Assembly: GCF_051192575.1 (NCBI RefSeq)
Contig: NZ_JBPJSQ010000003.1
Span: forward strand, 310,001-374,000
Source: Aestuariimicrobium soli
GTDB taxonomy: Bacteria; Actinomycetota; Actinomycetes; Propionibacteriales; Propionibacteriaceae
Direction: 5' to 3'
DNA: 64,000 bases
Notes under the pieces: model-generated
Told to the model about the DNA's origin: nothing
Seen by the model: the letters and a program-made list of their open reading frames with translations, nothing else
Databases searched by the model: none
Position numbers and translations under genes: made by a program
Shown: positions 8,805 to 16,988 of the stretch, one piece after another
Numbering within the stretch: the first letter of the stretch is position 1
Layout: every line of letters begins with the position of its first letter

Positions 8805-9626
8805 ATGTCTGCCGATGGCCCCGACGAGGGGGTTGCCGACCGGCCGCCCGCGCGGCCGGGCCGGGTCGCCAGGTTGCGCGCCGCGACCCTCGATCGGCTG
8901 GGTCGCGCCCGCCCCTCGAACCTGCAGCGCCGGTGGACCCCACCGGCGGGTTCGTCCGACGCGGAGCAGGCCGATCGCGAGACCGAGACGCTGGTGATCC
9001 GGCGCCGGGGGCAGCCCGCGGACGACGCCGAGACCACGGTGCACCTGCCGCGCCCCACGGCCGACCACGCCTTCTTTCCCCCGCAGGCGCACCGCGGCGA
9101 GACCCTCGTGCCGAATCCCGCGCTCGCCGACCGCGCCCGGCGGCGCATCGGCCTCACCCGGCTCGGCGTGGTGGCGGCGCTGGTGGGGGCCGTGTTGATG
9201 GTGACCGCCTCGGTGCTGCGACTCGACCCGGGGTCGGACCGGTTGTGGTCGACCGCCGCCAATGTCGGCGCCGTCGTGGTGCTGATGTTGGGGGTGCTGC
9301 AGTGGCGGGTGTGGGTGTCGGCCTGGCTGGAGTGGCGGGGCGTGCGGGCCGCGCGGTTGTCGCCGTGGCTTGGCCTGTCGATGTTGGGCGGGTGGCTGTC
9401 GGTGGTGGTGGTCGTGCTCGAGGCCTTCGCCGGGTGGCGGGCCACCATGACGCCGGCCGCCGGTGACGCGGCCACCCTGCTGACCTGGTTCGCGCTGGTG
9501 GCCAGCGTGATCGGGGTGGTGCTCGCCGGGCTGCGCAGTTTCTCCCCCGGGAGCGCAGCTTGGCAGGCCACGGCCTCGTCCGACAGCCGGGGCCCCCGCG
9601 GCGGCGGGCTCAGCGGACGGGGCTGA
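8805..9626 (+). CDS. Membrane protein with four predicted helices, unknown function
   Basis: Product of 273 residues. The first 120 residues are polar and Arg/Pro/Asp-rich, probably cytoplasmic and disordered. Four hydrophobic segments follow at about 127-147, 155-172, 190-212 and 222-242 (for example LGVVAALVGAVLMVTASVL), and the tail is polar. No known family was recognised. I placed the start at ATG 8805 because a leaderless -10 precedes it; longer reading would run through the upstream lipoprotein gene. The last 17 bp overlap glnR tail to tail. Confidence 0.75.
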   Translation: MSADGPDEGVADRPPARPGRVARLRAATLDRLGRARPSNLQRRWTPPAGSSDAEQADRETETLVIRRRGQPADDAETTVHLPRPTADHAFFPPQAHRGETLVPNPALADRARRRIGLTRLGVVAALVGAVLMVTASVLRLDPGSDRLWSTAANVGAVVVLMLGVLQWRVWVSAWLEWRGVRAARLSPWLGLSMLGGWLSVVVVVLEAFAGWRATMTPAAGDAATLLTWFALVASVIGVVLAGLRSFSPGSAAWQATASSDSRGPRGGGLSGRG

Positions 9627-10257
9627 AGCGGTAGCCCACGTTCCGGACGGTGGTGACGTGACCCTCGAACTCGGAGCCGAGCTTGGCCCGCAACCGACGC
9701 ACGTGCACGTCGACCGTGCGGGTGCCGCCGTAGTAGTCGTAGCCCCAGACCTCGCTGAGCAGGTGCTCACGGGTGAGCACGCGCCCGGGATGGGTCGCCA
9801 AGTACTTCAGCAGTTCGAACTCGGTGTAGGTCAGGTCGAGAGAGTGGCCGCCCGCCTGCACCGTGTAGCCCTCCTCGTCGATGACGATGGGCCCCGCCTC
9901 GATCAGCGACGAGGTGCGCCGCGACTGGGTCAGCAGACGAATGCGGGTCTCGTACTCGGCCGACTCCGCCGACTCGAGCACGAAATCGTCCGCACCCCAA
10001 TTGGGCTGCACGACCGACAGTGCCTGGGTGCTGGCCAGCAGCAGGATCGGCATGGACGAACGGGTGCGCACGGCCACGCAGGCATCGCGGGCGCGGCTCA
10101 GGTCGGAGCGGGCGTCGATGATCACCACATCGGCGTCGATCACCGACATCTGCTCGCTGGCATCGGTGGAGAGCACGACCGAGTGCGGCAGCAGCGTGAG
10201 GGCCGCCGGCAGGTCGTCGAGGCTCGAGCGGGCAGTGACCACCACGAGATCGGCCAT
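9610..10257 (-). CDS. glnR: GlnR-type orphan response regulator
   Basis: Transcription factor of 215 residues of the OmpR/PhoB class. It has an atypical receiver domain (about 1-115) with GlnR hallmarks ADVVIIDARSDLSRARDAC and NWGADDFVL. The winged-helix domain (about 125-215) carries LTYTEFELLKYLATHPGRVL and GGTRTVDVHVRRLRAKLG. In streptomycetes and mycobacteria GlnR governs nitrogen assimilation genes and works without a partner kinase; none is seen here. The start is ATG 10257 after GAGGGAGGG. Proximity to mshD fits the mycobacterial gene order as I recall it. RegX3/MtrA-type regulators are the alternative but lack these receiver motifs. Confidence 0.85.
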   Translation of the reverse strand: MADLVVVTARSSLDDLPAALTLLPHSVVLSTDASEQMSVIDADVVIIDARSDLSRARDACVAVRTRSSMPILLLASTQALSVVQPNWGADDFVLESAESAEYETRIRLLTQSRRTSSLIEAGPIVIDEEGYTVQAGGHSLDLTYTEFELLKYLATHPGRVLTREHLLSEVWGYDYYGGTRTVDVHVRRLRAKLGSEFEGHVTTVRNVGYRFSPVR

Positions 10258-10349
10258 GACGCCCTCCCTCGCTCGATCGTCTGCGGCGGGGCTGGTTCGC
10301 CCGGCCGCTCGCCATTCTGGCACCCCGAGTGTGGTTCGACGGCACCATC

Positions 10350-10377
10350 TTGTCGGTGCCCGGCTGCGGGCTAGAGT
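10350..10377 (+). promoter_or_regulatory. Leaderless promoter
   Basis: TTGTCG (10350-10355), 16-bp spacer, TAGAGT (10372-10377), then 7 nt to ATG 10385. Confidence 0.6.
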
Positions 10378-10384
10378 GGCGGCG

Positions 10385-11401
10385 ATGCCCGACGACATGC
10401 CCGACGACTGGTTCCGCCCTCGCGATTCCGACGCCAACCAGGCCCCTGGTCAGGCTGCGCCGCGCCCGCAGACCCCCGGTGCTGGCCAGGCTGGTGCTGG
10501 CCAGACCCCCGGTGGCGGCGAGACCCCCGTCGAGCAGACGATGGAGCGCTACACCACCCAGTTCAAGCCGGGCTACCGCCCGCGGGAGCGCGCGGGCGTG
10601 GAGCCCGTGCCCCCGCGCCAGCAGCCCAGCCCCTCACCGGCCGAGGTGAACGAGGGCCCCCGGGTGCCCCCGGCCACCCACGACCGCGGACGAACCGCGC
10701 CGCCCACACCGTCGTCGTTCGTCGGGCGACACCGGGTGGTGGTCACGGTCGTCGCCGTGCTGCTCGCCCTCGTCGTCGGGCTCGCCGCTGGGCAGGTGCT
10801 GCGCGACCGCACCCGCGGGTCGCAGGTCTCGACCCCGCCGGCGAGCACCGCCGGCAGCCCCAGTGGCCCGTCGGCCACCAGCGCGACCCCCACCAGCAGC
10901 GTCGTGCCCCCGTGGTCGGGTGCCACCAAGGCGCTGGTGCCGGCCACCACGGCCGCCTCGTGCACCGCCCCCAACGCCACCGACATCGAGGGCAAGCCGG
11001 TCACCTACCCGGCGACCAACGTCACCGACAACGAGCCGGCCACCGCCTGGCGATGCGACGGCGACGGCCTCGGCCAGTCGCTGACCTTCACCTTCGCCCC
11101 CGGGTCGGTGCTGGTCGGGGTGGGGGTGCAGAACGGGTACGTGAAGACCTCGGGCAAGGCCCAGCTGTATGACGAGTACCGCAAGGTCACCCGGGTGCGC
11201 TGGACGCTGGCCGACGGGTCGTGGTTCACCCAGTCGCTGTCGGACAACAACACTTCTGTGCAGCAGGTGCTGATTCCGCCGACGCAGGTCACCGGGCCGG
11301 TGACGCTGACCATCGAGGCCTCGACCCAGCCGGGCAAGACCGGCGAGGCCACTCGCGACGCCGTGCTGCTGTCGACGGTCGCGTTCGTCACCCAGGGCTG
11401 A
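10385..11401 (+). CDS. Membrane-anchored protein with NADase-type/discoidin-like domain
   Basis: Product of 338 residues. A Pro/Gln/Gly-rich cytoplasmic region (about 1-115) precedes one transmembrane helix (about 118-140, VVVTVVAVLLALVVGLAAG). A Ser/Thr/Pro linker follows, then an extracellular beta-sandwich (about 185-338). That domain shows CDGDGLGQSLTFTF, VGVGVQNGYVKTSG and DEYRKVTRVRWTLADG, the pattern of bacterial NADase-type glycan-binding or F5/8C-like domains. It probably binds a cell-surface or extracellular ligand; no catalytic site is seen. The start at ATG 10385 follows a well-spaced promoter. Its last 14 bp overlap dtd tail to tail. Confidence 0.75.
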   Translation: MPDDMPDDWFRPRDSDANQAPGQAAPRPQTPGAGQAGAGQTPGGGETPVEQTMERYTTQFKPGYRPRERAGVEPVPPRQQPSPSPAEVNEGPRVPPATHDRGRTAPPTPSSFVGRHRVVVTVVAVLLALVVGLAAGQVLRDRTRGSQVSTPPASTAGSPSGPSATSATPTSSVVPPWSGATKALVPATTAASCTAPNATDIEGKPVTYPATNVTDNEPATAWRCDGDGLGQSLTFTFAPGSVLVGVGVQNGYVKTSGKAQLYDEYRKVTRVRWTLADGSWFTQSLSDNNTSVQQVLIPPTQVTGPVTLTIEASTQPGKTGEATRDAVLLSTVAFVTQG

Positions 11402-11837
11402 GGTCGGCGCTGTCGAGCAGGATCGTCACCGGGCCGTCGTTGACCAGGTCCACCTGCATGTGGGCACCGAAGATGCCCGTCTCGACGTGGGCCCCCAGCG
11501 CGCGCAGGGCCGCGACGTAGGCGTCGACGAGGGGCTCCGAGACGGGCCCCGGGGCGGCGGCGCTAAACGACGGACGACGTCCCTTGCGCGCATTGGCGTA
11601 GAGCGTGAACTGGCTCACCACCAGGATCGGCGCGCCGAGATCGGAGGCGCTGCGCTCGTCGTCGAGGATGCGCAGCCCCCAGGTCTTGGCGGCCAGCTTG
11701 TCGACCACGGTGGGATCGTCCGGGTCGGTGTGGGTGACGCCGACCAGGGCGACCAGACCGGGGGAGGGGAGTCGTCCGACCACCTCGCCGTCGACGAGAA
11801 CCTGGGCCCGGGAGGCCCGCTGCAGCACGACACGCAT
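11388..11837 (-). CDS. dtd: D-aminoacyl-tRNA deacylase
   Basis: Hydrolyses D-amino acids wrongly attached to tRNA, recycling the tRNA. The 149-residue protein is full length. It has the N-terminal MRVVLQRASRAQV, the active-site motif SQFTLYA (with Ser/Gln/Thr) and the cross-subunit motif NDGPVT near the C-terminus, both diagnostic of DTD. It is transcribed divergently from the GNAT gene at 11864 with only 26 bp between starts, so the promoters must overlap. Its 3' end overlaps the gene at 10385 by 14 bp. Confidence 0.95.
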   Translation of the reverse strand: MRVVLQRASRAQVLVDGEVVGRLPSPGLVALVGVTHTDPDDPTVVDKLAAKTWGLRILDDERSASDLGAPILVVSQFTLYANARKGRRPSFSAAAPGPVSEPLVDAYVAALRALGAHVETGIFGAHMQVDLVNDGPVTILLDSADLSPG

Positions 11838-11851
11838 GGGATTCAGGCTGC

Positions 11852-11857
11852 CACAAT
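11852..11857 (+). promoter_or_regulatory. -10 of a leaderless promoter
   Basis: CACAAT lies 6 nt before ATG 11864, within the 26-bp spacer between divergent dtd and the GNAT gene. Confidence 0.45.
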
Positions 11858-11863
11858 GCTCGA

Positions 11864-12355
11864 ATGGAGCAGACCTTCTCGATCAGCGTGCCCGTCACCT
11901 TCCGCGACCTGCAGGCCGACGACATCTCGCCCGATCGGCTGGGGTGGTCGGGTGGCCCGGCCCACCTGGTGGCGATTCGGGAGGCCCTCGAACGGGCGTG
12001 GCTGGGCGAGGTCGACCTGCTGGTGGGCGAACTGCCCACGGGTCAGCTGATCGCCTGCGGGGCCCTCAACCACGGCAAGCAGCCGAGTGAGCTGTGGATG
12101 CTCTCGGTCGACGCCCGCTGGCAGTCGCTCGGCGTCGGCACGGCCCTGATCGGTGCCCTCGAGGGCCGGGCCAGGGAGCGTGGACTCGACCGGGTCGGGC
12201 TGGGCGTCGAGTGGGACAACCCGCGCGCCCACGCCCTCTATCGCCGCCTCGGCTACGTCGACCAGGGCGTCGAACTCGACGGCTGGCCGCAGGACGACGG
12301 CACTCAGTACGTCACCCTGTGCGCCACTATGACGAAGATGCTGACGCCGCGCTGA
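11864..12355 (+). CDS. GNAT family N-acetyltransferase
   Basis: Single-domain acetyltransferase of 163 residues. The acetyl-CoA-binding loop is LWMLSVDARWQSLGVGTALI (the Q/R-x-x-G-x-G/A pattern, about residues 80-100), followed by VEWDNPRAHALYRRLGYVDQG, the typical motif B with Asn and Tyr. The substrate cannot be told from sequence; small-molecule or protein amines are both possible. It is divergent from dtd and convergent with ygfZ (15 bp apart). Confidence 0.88.
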   Translation: MEQTFSISVPVTFRDLQADDISPDRLGWSGGPAHLVAIREALERAWLGEVDLLVGELPTGQLIACGALNHGKQPSELWMLSVDARWQSLGVGTALIGALEGRARERGLDRVGLGVEWDNPRAHALYRRLGYVDQGVELDGWPQDDGTQYVTLCATMTKMLTPR

Positions 12356-12370
12356 CGGGGCGCCGTGCAG

Positions 12371-13297
12371 TCAGCGCAGGGGACGCACGTGCAGGCCGAC
12401 CTCGGGGTCGACCAGGGCCTCCTGCGAGGCGGCGATCCCGTCGGCCAGCAGCGTCTGCTCGACCGGCACATTGCGCTTCACCAGTGCGAGCGCGACCGGC
12501 CCCAGTTCGTGGTGCCGCGCGGACGACCCGACCACCCCCACCTCGCGGCCGGGCTGGCCGTCCTCGCCGGGCAGGGTGGCGGACGAACCGAGCGCCGGCA
12601 GGGCGTCGACCGATCCGTCCAGGAGCAGCTGCACCAGGCGGCGCGGGGGTCGTCCGAGGGTGTGCACGCGGGCGACGGTCTCCTGCCCGCGGTAGCAGCC
12701 CTTGTCGAGGTGGGTGCCGAGCAGCCCGATCTCGTTGGGGATGGTCTTGTGGTCGGTGTCGAGCCCGATGCGGGGCTGACCAGCGGCGATGCGCAGCGCC
12801 TCGGCCGCCCAGGTGCCGGCGGGAGTGCCGTCGGGCAGGGCCTCGGAGCGGGGGACGACCCGCAGCTCTCGTCCGACCTGCATGAGCCGGAAGTCGGCCG
12901 ACCGATCGGCCACCTCGACGCGGGTCATGAACCGCATGCGGTCGAGCCAGCCGACCAGCGACTCGAGTTGGCCGGGCTCGGTCCAGGCCCAGACGGTCTC
13001 GTCGGCGGCGTGGTCGACACCGTGCAGCACGTGCTCGATGTGCCCGGTCGGCGACAGCAGCAGGGCGGTGAAGGGCTCACCGTCGGCCTGCCGCTCGAGG
13101 TGCTGGGTGGTCAGTGAGTGCAGCCAGGTCAGCCGATCGGGTCCGGTGACGGTGAACACCCCGCGGCCCACGCCGGGAGCGGGTGACCAGTCGACCACCC
13201 CGGTGCCCGCCTCGAGGGCGCGCTGCTCGGCCACCGGCTGGCCGTGGTGCCAGACCAGACCGGCGTCGATGCCTTCGAGAACCTCGACGGTGCTCAT
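12371..13297 (-). CDS. ygfZ: Folate-binding protein YgfZ
   Basis: Tetrahydrofolate-binding GcvT-like protein (308 residues) that supports iron-sulfur cluster assembly and repair. The diagnostic motif KGCYRGQETVARV, with the functional Cys, is present at about residues 190-202. The N-terminal part carries the GcvT-like fold (VFTVTGPDRLTWLHSLTTQHL). The gene starts at ATG 13297 with an upstream GAGAAGG-like site. It lies 22 bp downstream of the nitrobindin-like gene on the same strand, so the two and the small membrane protein upstream probably form an operon. Confidence 0.93.
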   Translation of the reverse strand: MSTVEVLEGIDAGLVWHHGQPVAEQRALEAGTGVVDWSPAPGVGRGVFTVTGPDRLTWLHSLTTQHLERQADGEPFTALLLSPTGHIEHVLHGVDHAADETVWAWTEPGQLESLVGWLDRMRFMTRVEVADRSADFRLMQVGRELRVVPRSEALPDGTPAGTWAAEALRIAAGQPRIGLDTDHKTIPNEIGLLGTHLDKGCYRGQETVARVHTLGRPPRRLVQLLLDGSVDALPALGSSATLPGEDGQPGREVGVVGSSARHHELGPVALALVKRNVPVEQTLLADGIAASQEALVDPEVGLHVRPLR

Positions 13298-13319
13298 GCC
13301 TTCTCCTTCGCTGGTTGGC

Positions 13320-13832
13320 TCACGCCCGCTGCAGGCGAGCCCACAGGTAGGGCTGCAGGGGCTGATCGGCCGTGGCGCGGTCGAAGGTCCACAAAAGGTC
13401 GCCCTCGACCTGACCGTAGAGGCGCTGGCCGCCGGTGTAGCTGACGGCCGCGCCCTGGGTGCGCATCACCGCGTCGGTGACCAGCTCGATCTTGGCGCCC
13501 TCGACCTTGCCGGCCCACACCTCGGCCCAGCCCTCGGGGTTGCTCATCACCACCTCGACGGTGCCGTCGAGCGAGGGGCGCCAGTAGCCCGACTCGGTCC
13601 ACAGCGGCTTCTCGGGGGCACCCGAGGCATCGGTGGTGTAGATCTGCGAGTGGTAGTGCAGGAAGTCGCCACCGTTCTCGACGATGTCGATCTGCTGGCC
13701 GTACTCGAACTGCTGCCCGGCCTCGCCGTTGGTGCCCGGGTGGGTGCCGTGGCCGTTGCCGCGCCAGGTGCCGATCATCCAGGCCAGGCCCATCAGGTTG
13801 TTCGACAGGTTCTGGGGAATCTCGAAGGCCAT
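13320..13832 (-). CDS. Nitrobindin-like FABP-fold protein lacking the heme-ligand His
   Basis: Small beta-barrel protein of 170 residues (THAP4/nitrobindin, DUF1794 family). The signature GXWXGXG appears as GTWRGNG near residue 21. The family C-terminus normally carries a heme-iron His in a P-H-L-x-A-x-L-x-R context; here it reads QPYLWARLQR, so a Tyr replaces the His. Annotated relatives without the His are called ferric nitrobindin-like proteins, so heme binding and peroxynitrite isomerase activity are doubtful. An AAGGAG ribosome site precedes ATG 13832. It sits between the small membrane protein and ygfZ. Confidence 0.88.
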   Translation of the reverse strand: MAFEIPQNLSNNLMGLAWMIGTWRGNGHGTHPGTNGEAGQQFEYGQQIDIVENGGDFLHYHSQIYTTDASGAPEKPLWTESGYWRPSLDGTVEVVMSNPEGWAEVWAGKVEGAKIELVTDAVMRTQGAAVSYTGGQRLYGQVEGDLLWTFDRATADQPLQPYLWARLQRA

Positions 13833-13835
13833 GGG

Positions 13836-14063
13836 TCAGGACTCCTTCTGCGCCGACGCCCCGGGTGAGGGGTCCAGGCGCACGTGGGTGGGTTCGTCCG
13901 CGGTCTGCGGGGAGGTGGGGGCGGGACGCCGGCGCTGGGGGAGTTCCTCGAACTGCACCCGGCCGCTGCGGAGCGACAGCAGGATCACGCCGACGACGGC
14001 GGCGAGCCCGATCAGCCCCACCACCGCGATCAGGATGATCACCACCACGCCCGCTTGGTCCAC
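13836..14063 (-). CDS. Small single-pass membrane protein
   Basis: Product of 75 residues from GTG 14063. One hydrophobic segment (about 5-30, VVVIILIAVVGLIGLAAVVG) is followed by a basic, Pro/Ser/Thr-rich cytoplasmic tail. It ends 3 bp before the ATG of the nitrobindin-like gene, which argues for translation and an operon with it and ygfZ. No family was recognised; it could be a membrane anchor or regulator. Confidence 0.65.
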   Translation of the reverse strand: MDQAGVVVIILIAVVGLIGLAAVVGVILLSLRSGRVQFEELPQRRRPAPTSPQTADEPTHVRLDPSPGASAQKES

Positions 14064-14168
14064 TCGGTGAGTCTATCCGGGTCGCGTCTGTTCGGCTGGG
14101 GCGGGCCGGCTCGTGCAGGCCGGTCGCGCGATCGGGCGCCCGCGTTGGCCGGGGCCGAGGGCCGCTGG

Positions 14169-14174
14169 AAGAGT
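14169..14174 (+). promoter_or_regulatory. Possible -10 of a leaderless promoter
   Basis: AAGAGT lies 6 nt before ATG 14181. The match to the -10 consensus is weaker than at the other sites. Confidence 0.35.
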
Positions 14175-14180
14175 GGGGTC

Positions 14181-15929
14181 ATGCCCGAACATGCCGCCAC
14201 CCACGCCCTGCCCAGCCTCGACCTGCCCAGGGACCGGTTCGTCGCCGTGGTCGTCGACGACCTCGAGAAGGTCTTCCCCAAGCGAGACCCTCGTCCGTTC
14301 GATGCCGGCGTGCCGCTCACCGGCTTCACCGGCGAGCGGATCGGCCTGCAGGTGGCCGTGCGGATTCCGCTGACGGCTCACCTGTCCATGGACGAACTCG
14401 AGCTGACCGTGCGCTGCCCCGGCGCGGCGGTGGCGCTGCACCGGGTGGGGCTGGTGCCGGCCGACATGCCGATCTTCCCCGAGCACGACGAGAACTACCT
14501 CGACGACGTGCCGGGGCTCTACCCCGACCTGCTGGAACCCCTGCCCCAGGGGAGCGGGGTCGGTGAGGTCACGGCCCGCCTCGACCTGCGGAGCCCCGGC
14601 TGGAACTCCACCTGGATCGACCTCACGCTGGCGGAGGAGTCGTCCGAGGTGGAACTCACGGTGACCCGCCGCGGCCGGCAGTGGGGCAGCGATGAGCTGG
14701 ACGACCCGGAGACCCTGCTGACCCAGGTGCTGCCCATCGAGGTCACCGGTGCCGAGGCGCCGCCCACGCCGATCCGGCACATCGCCTGGCTGCACGCCGA
14801 CTCGCTGTCGACCTACCACGACGTCCCGGTCTGGTCCGAGCCCCACTGGCGCGCCCTCGAGGCGCACATCGCCTCCGCCGCCGAGATGGGGGTGACCGCG
14901 GTGCTCACGCCCGTGTGGACTCCGGCCCTCGACACCGCCGTCGGCACCTACCGCCCCAACGTTCAGCTGCTCGGCATCTGGCACGACGAGGACGGCTACC
15001 AGTTCAACACCGACCTGCTCGACCGCCACCTTGGCATCCTCGCCGCGCACGGCATCCGCGAGGTCGAGATTGCCCACCTGTTCACCCAGTGGGGCGCCCG
15101 GCAGACGCCCCAGATCTGGGTCGACACCCCGTCGGGCCCCGAGATGCGGTTCGGCTGGCACGTCGACGCCACCGACCCGGCCTACCGGGAGTTCCTGGCC
15201 GAGGCGATCCCGTTCCTGCGCGCCCACCTCGAGCCGACCTGGGGGGTCGAGAACGTGCTGTGGCACATCTCGGACGAGCCCAGCCAGCAGCACCTCGACG
15301 CCTACCGGGCCGCGCGCGCCGTCGTGGCCGACCTGCTCGAGGGTGCGGTGGTGATCGACGCGCTCTCGTCCCCCGACTTCGTCGACGTGGTCGACCACCC
15401 GATCGTCGCGACCGACCACGTGCATGCCTTCCTGGAGCGTGGTCTCGAGGTGCCGTGCGTGTACTACTGCGTCTCGCAGAACCGCGCGGTCTCGAACCGC
15501 TTCATCGCGCAGCCCGCCGTCGGCCACCGTCACCTGGCCGCGCAGATGTTCGTGCAGGGGGCCGACACCTTCCTGCACTGGGGGTACGACTTCTACTGGG
15601 CCCAGCACGCGACCCGCCCGATCGACCCCTACCGCGAGACCTCGGCCGGCGGACGATTCCCCTCCGGCGACCCGTTCACGGTCTACCCGGGGCCCGACGG
15701 CAGCTGCCTGCCGAGCCTGCGCCACCGGGTGCTGGCGACCATGACCGCCGACGCGCGGGTGATGGCGTGGGCCGCCGAGCTGGCCGGACGAGAAGCCGTG
15801 GTCGCGATCATCGATCCCGAGGGTGACTTCGCCGGTGAGCGCGGCTACGAGGCCGCCTGGCCCGACCCCGTCGACTACCGTCGGCGTCGGCTCGAGCTGG
15901 ATCGCCTGGTGCGGGCACGGCTCGGCTGA
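14181..15929 (+). CDS. DUF4091 family protein, probable glycoside-hydrolase-like enzyme
   Basis: Cytoplasmic protein of 582 residues with no signal peptide. The N-terminal ~190 residues are a beta-sandwich. The rest looks like a TIM-barrel: RHIAWLHADSL, EMGVTAVLTPVWTPAL, HISDEPSQQHLDAY (with an acidic pair at a barrel strand end). The DUF4091 signature follows as QMFVQGADTFLHWGYDFYW, with HISDEP a candidate catalytic site. Family members are often found among carbohydrate-active genes, but the activity is not known to me. It starts at ATG 14181. The neighbours are not sugar genes. Confidence 0.8.
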   Translation: MPEHAATHALPSLDLPRDRFVAVVVDDLEKVFPKRDPRPFDAGVPLTGFTGERIGLQVAVRIPLTAHLSMDELELTVRCPGAAVALHRVGLVPADMPIFPEHDENYLDDVPGLYPDLLEPLPQGSGVGEVTARLDLRSPGWNSTWIDLTLAEESSEVELTVTRRGRQWGSDELDDPETLLTQVLPIEVTGAEAPPTPIRHIAWLHADSLSTYHDVPVWSEPHWRALEAHIASAAEMGVTAVLTPVWTPALDTAVGTYRPNVQLLGIWHDEDGYQFNTDLLDRHLGILAAHGIREVEIAHLFTQWGARQTPQIWVDTPSGPEMRFGWHVDATDPAYREFLAEAIPFLRAHLEPTWGVENVLWHISDEPSQQHLDAYRAARAVVADLLEGAVVIDALSSPDFVDVVDHPIVATDHVHAFLERGLEVPCVYYCVSQNRAVSNRFIAQPAVGHRHLAAQMFVQGADTFLHWGYDFYWAQHATRPIDPYRETSAGGRFPSGDPFTVYPGPDGSCLPSLRHRVLATMTADARVMAWAAELAGREAVVAIIDPEGDFAGERGYEAAWPDPVDYRRRRLELDRLVRARLG

Positions 15930-15949
15930 CCGGGCGGGTGGAGGCCTGC

Positions 15950-15955
15950 CAGAAT
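15950..15955 (+). promoter_or_regulatory. -10 of a leaderless promoter
   Basis: CAGAAT lies 6 nt before ATG 15962. Confidence 0.45.
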
Positions 15956-15961
15956 GCGGGC

Positions 15962-16981
15962 ATGAGTCTTCCTGGCAGCTTGGCCCGCATCGACGCCCCC
16001 GCCCTGTCGTCCGCCCTCGACGACGACCCGATCGTCACCGAGGTGGTGCGCGGCGACCTGCTCGAGTGCGTGCACCGAGGGCGCGTGGTCGTCACCGCCC
16101 CCGACGGTTCGGTGGTGTTCGGGCTGGGGTCGGTGGAGGCCTCGATGTTCCCGCGGTCGTCGATCAAGCCCGTGCAGGCGATCGCCATGCTGCGGGCCGG
16201 GCTCGACCTGTCGGGGGCGGCGCTGGCGCTGGCGGCCGCCTCGCACTCGGGCGAGACCTTCCACCGCGACCTGGTGGTCGAGGTGCTCACGGGGGCCGGG
16301 CTGGGTGTCGACGACCTGCAGACCACGCCCGACTTCCCGCTGGACGAGGCCGCCCGCGTGGCCTGGATTCGCGAGGGCCACGACAAGGAACCGCTGGCCA
16401 TGAACTGCTCGGGCAAGCACGCGGCGATGCTGCGCACCTGTGTGCGGGCGGGCTGGCCCACCGAGACCTACCGCGATCCGTCGCACCCGCTGCAGCAGGC
16501 CATCGCGGCGGCGGTCGAGGAGTTCGCCGGTGAGGCCACCCACACCTCGGTCGACGGCTGCGGGGCACCCCTGTTCGCCATGTCGCTGACCGGGTTGGCG
16601 CGGGCGTTCGGCCGGATCGCCGGGGCCTCCGACGGGCCCGAGCGGGCCGTCGCCGACGCCTACCGGCAGTTCCCCGAGTACGCCTCCGGGTCGTCCCGCG
16701 AAGATCTCTCGCTGCATCGCGCGGTGCCGGGGCTGATCTGCAAGGGCGGGGCCGAGGGGTGCCTGGCGATCGGGCTGCCCGACGGCACCGGGGTCGCCAT
16801 CAAGTCCGACGACGGCAACATGCGCGGGGTGTTCGCGCTGGCCGCGGTGGTGTTGACGGCGCTTGGGCACGGGTCGTCGGCACTGGACGAGCTGGCGCTC
16901 ACCCCGGTGCTCGGCCACGGCGAGCCGGTGGGCGTGGTGCAGGTGCGGCGTGGGGTGCTTGACGGGCTCGCGCAGGCGTGA
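15962..16981 (+). CDS. L-asparaginase II family protein
   Basis: Product of 339 residues of the thermolabile asparaginase family (Rhizobium etli type), which hydrolyses L-asparagine to aspartate and ammonia. Family motifs are visible: FPRSSIKPVQAIAML (Ser-Lys pair), ASHSGETFH, AMNCSGKHAAML and SVDGCGAPLFAMSL (Cys). It is unrelated to the classical E. coli AnsA/B fold. The start is ATG 15962 with a leaderless -10. A sirtuin gene follows within 8 bp, so the two probably share a transcript. Confidence 0.88.
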   Translation: MSLPGSLARIDAPALSSALDDDPIVTEVVRGDLLECVHRGRVVVTAPDGSVVFGLGSVEASMFPRSSIKPVQAIAMLRAGLDLSGAALALAAASHSGETFHRDLVVEVLTGAGLGVDDLQTTPDFPLDEAARVAWIREGHDKEPLAMNCSGKHAAMLRTCVRAGWPTETYRDPSHPLQQAIAAAVEEFAGEATHTSVDGCGAPLFAMSLTGLARAFGRIAGASDGPERAVADAYRQFPEYASGSSREDLSLHRAVPGLICKGGAEGCLAIGLPDGTGVAIKSDDGNMRGVFALAAVVLTALGHGSSALDELALTPVLGHGEPVGVVQVRRGVLDGLAQA

Positions 16982-16988
16982 GGCGGTG

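Noticed and set aside
14064..14180. A tRNA or small RNA in GC-rich spacers
   Set aside because: No cloverleaf, CCA-proximal T-loop (GGTTCGAATCC-like) or rho-independent terminator pair was found in this or other spacers.
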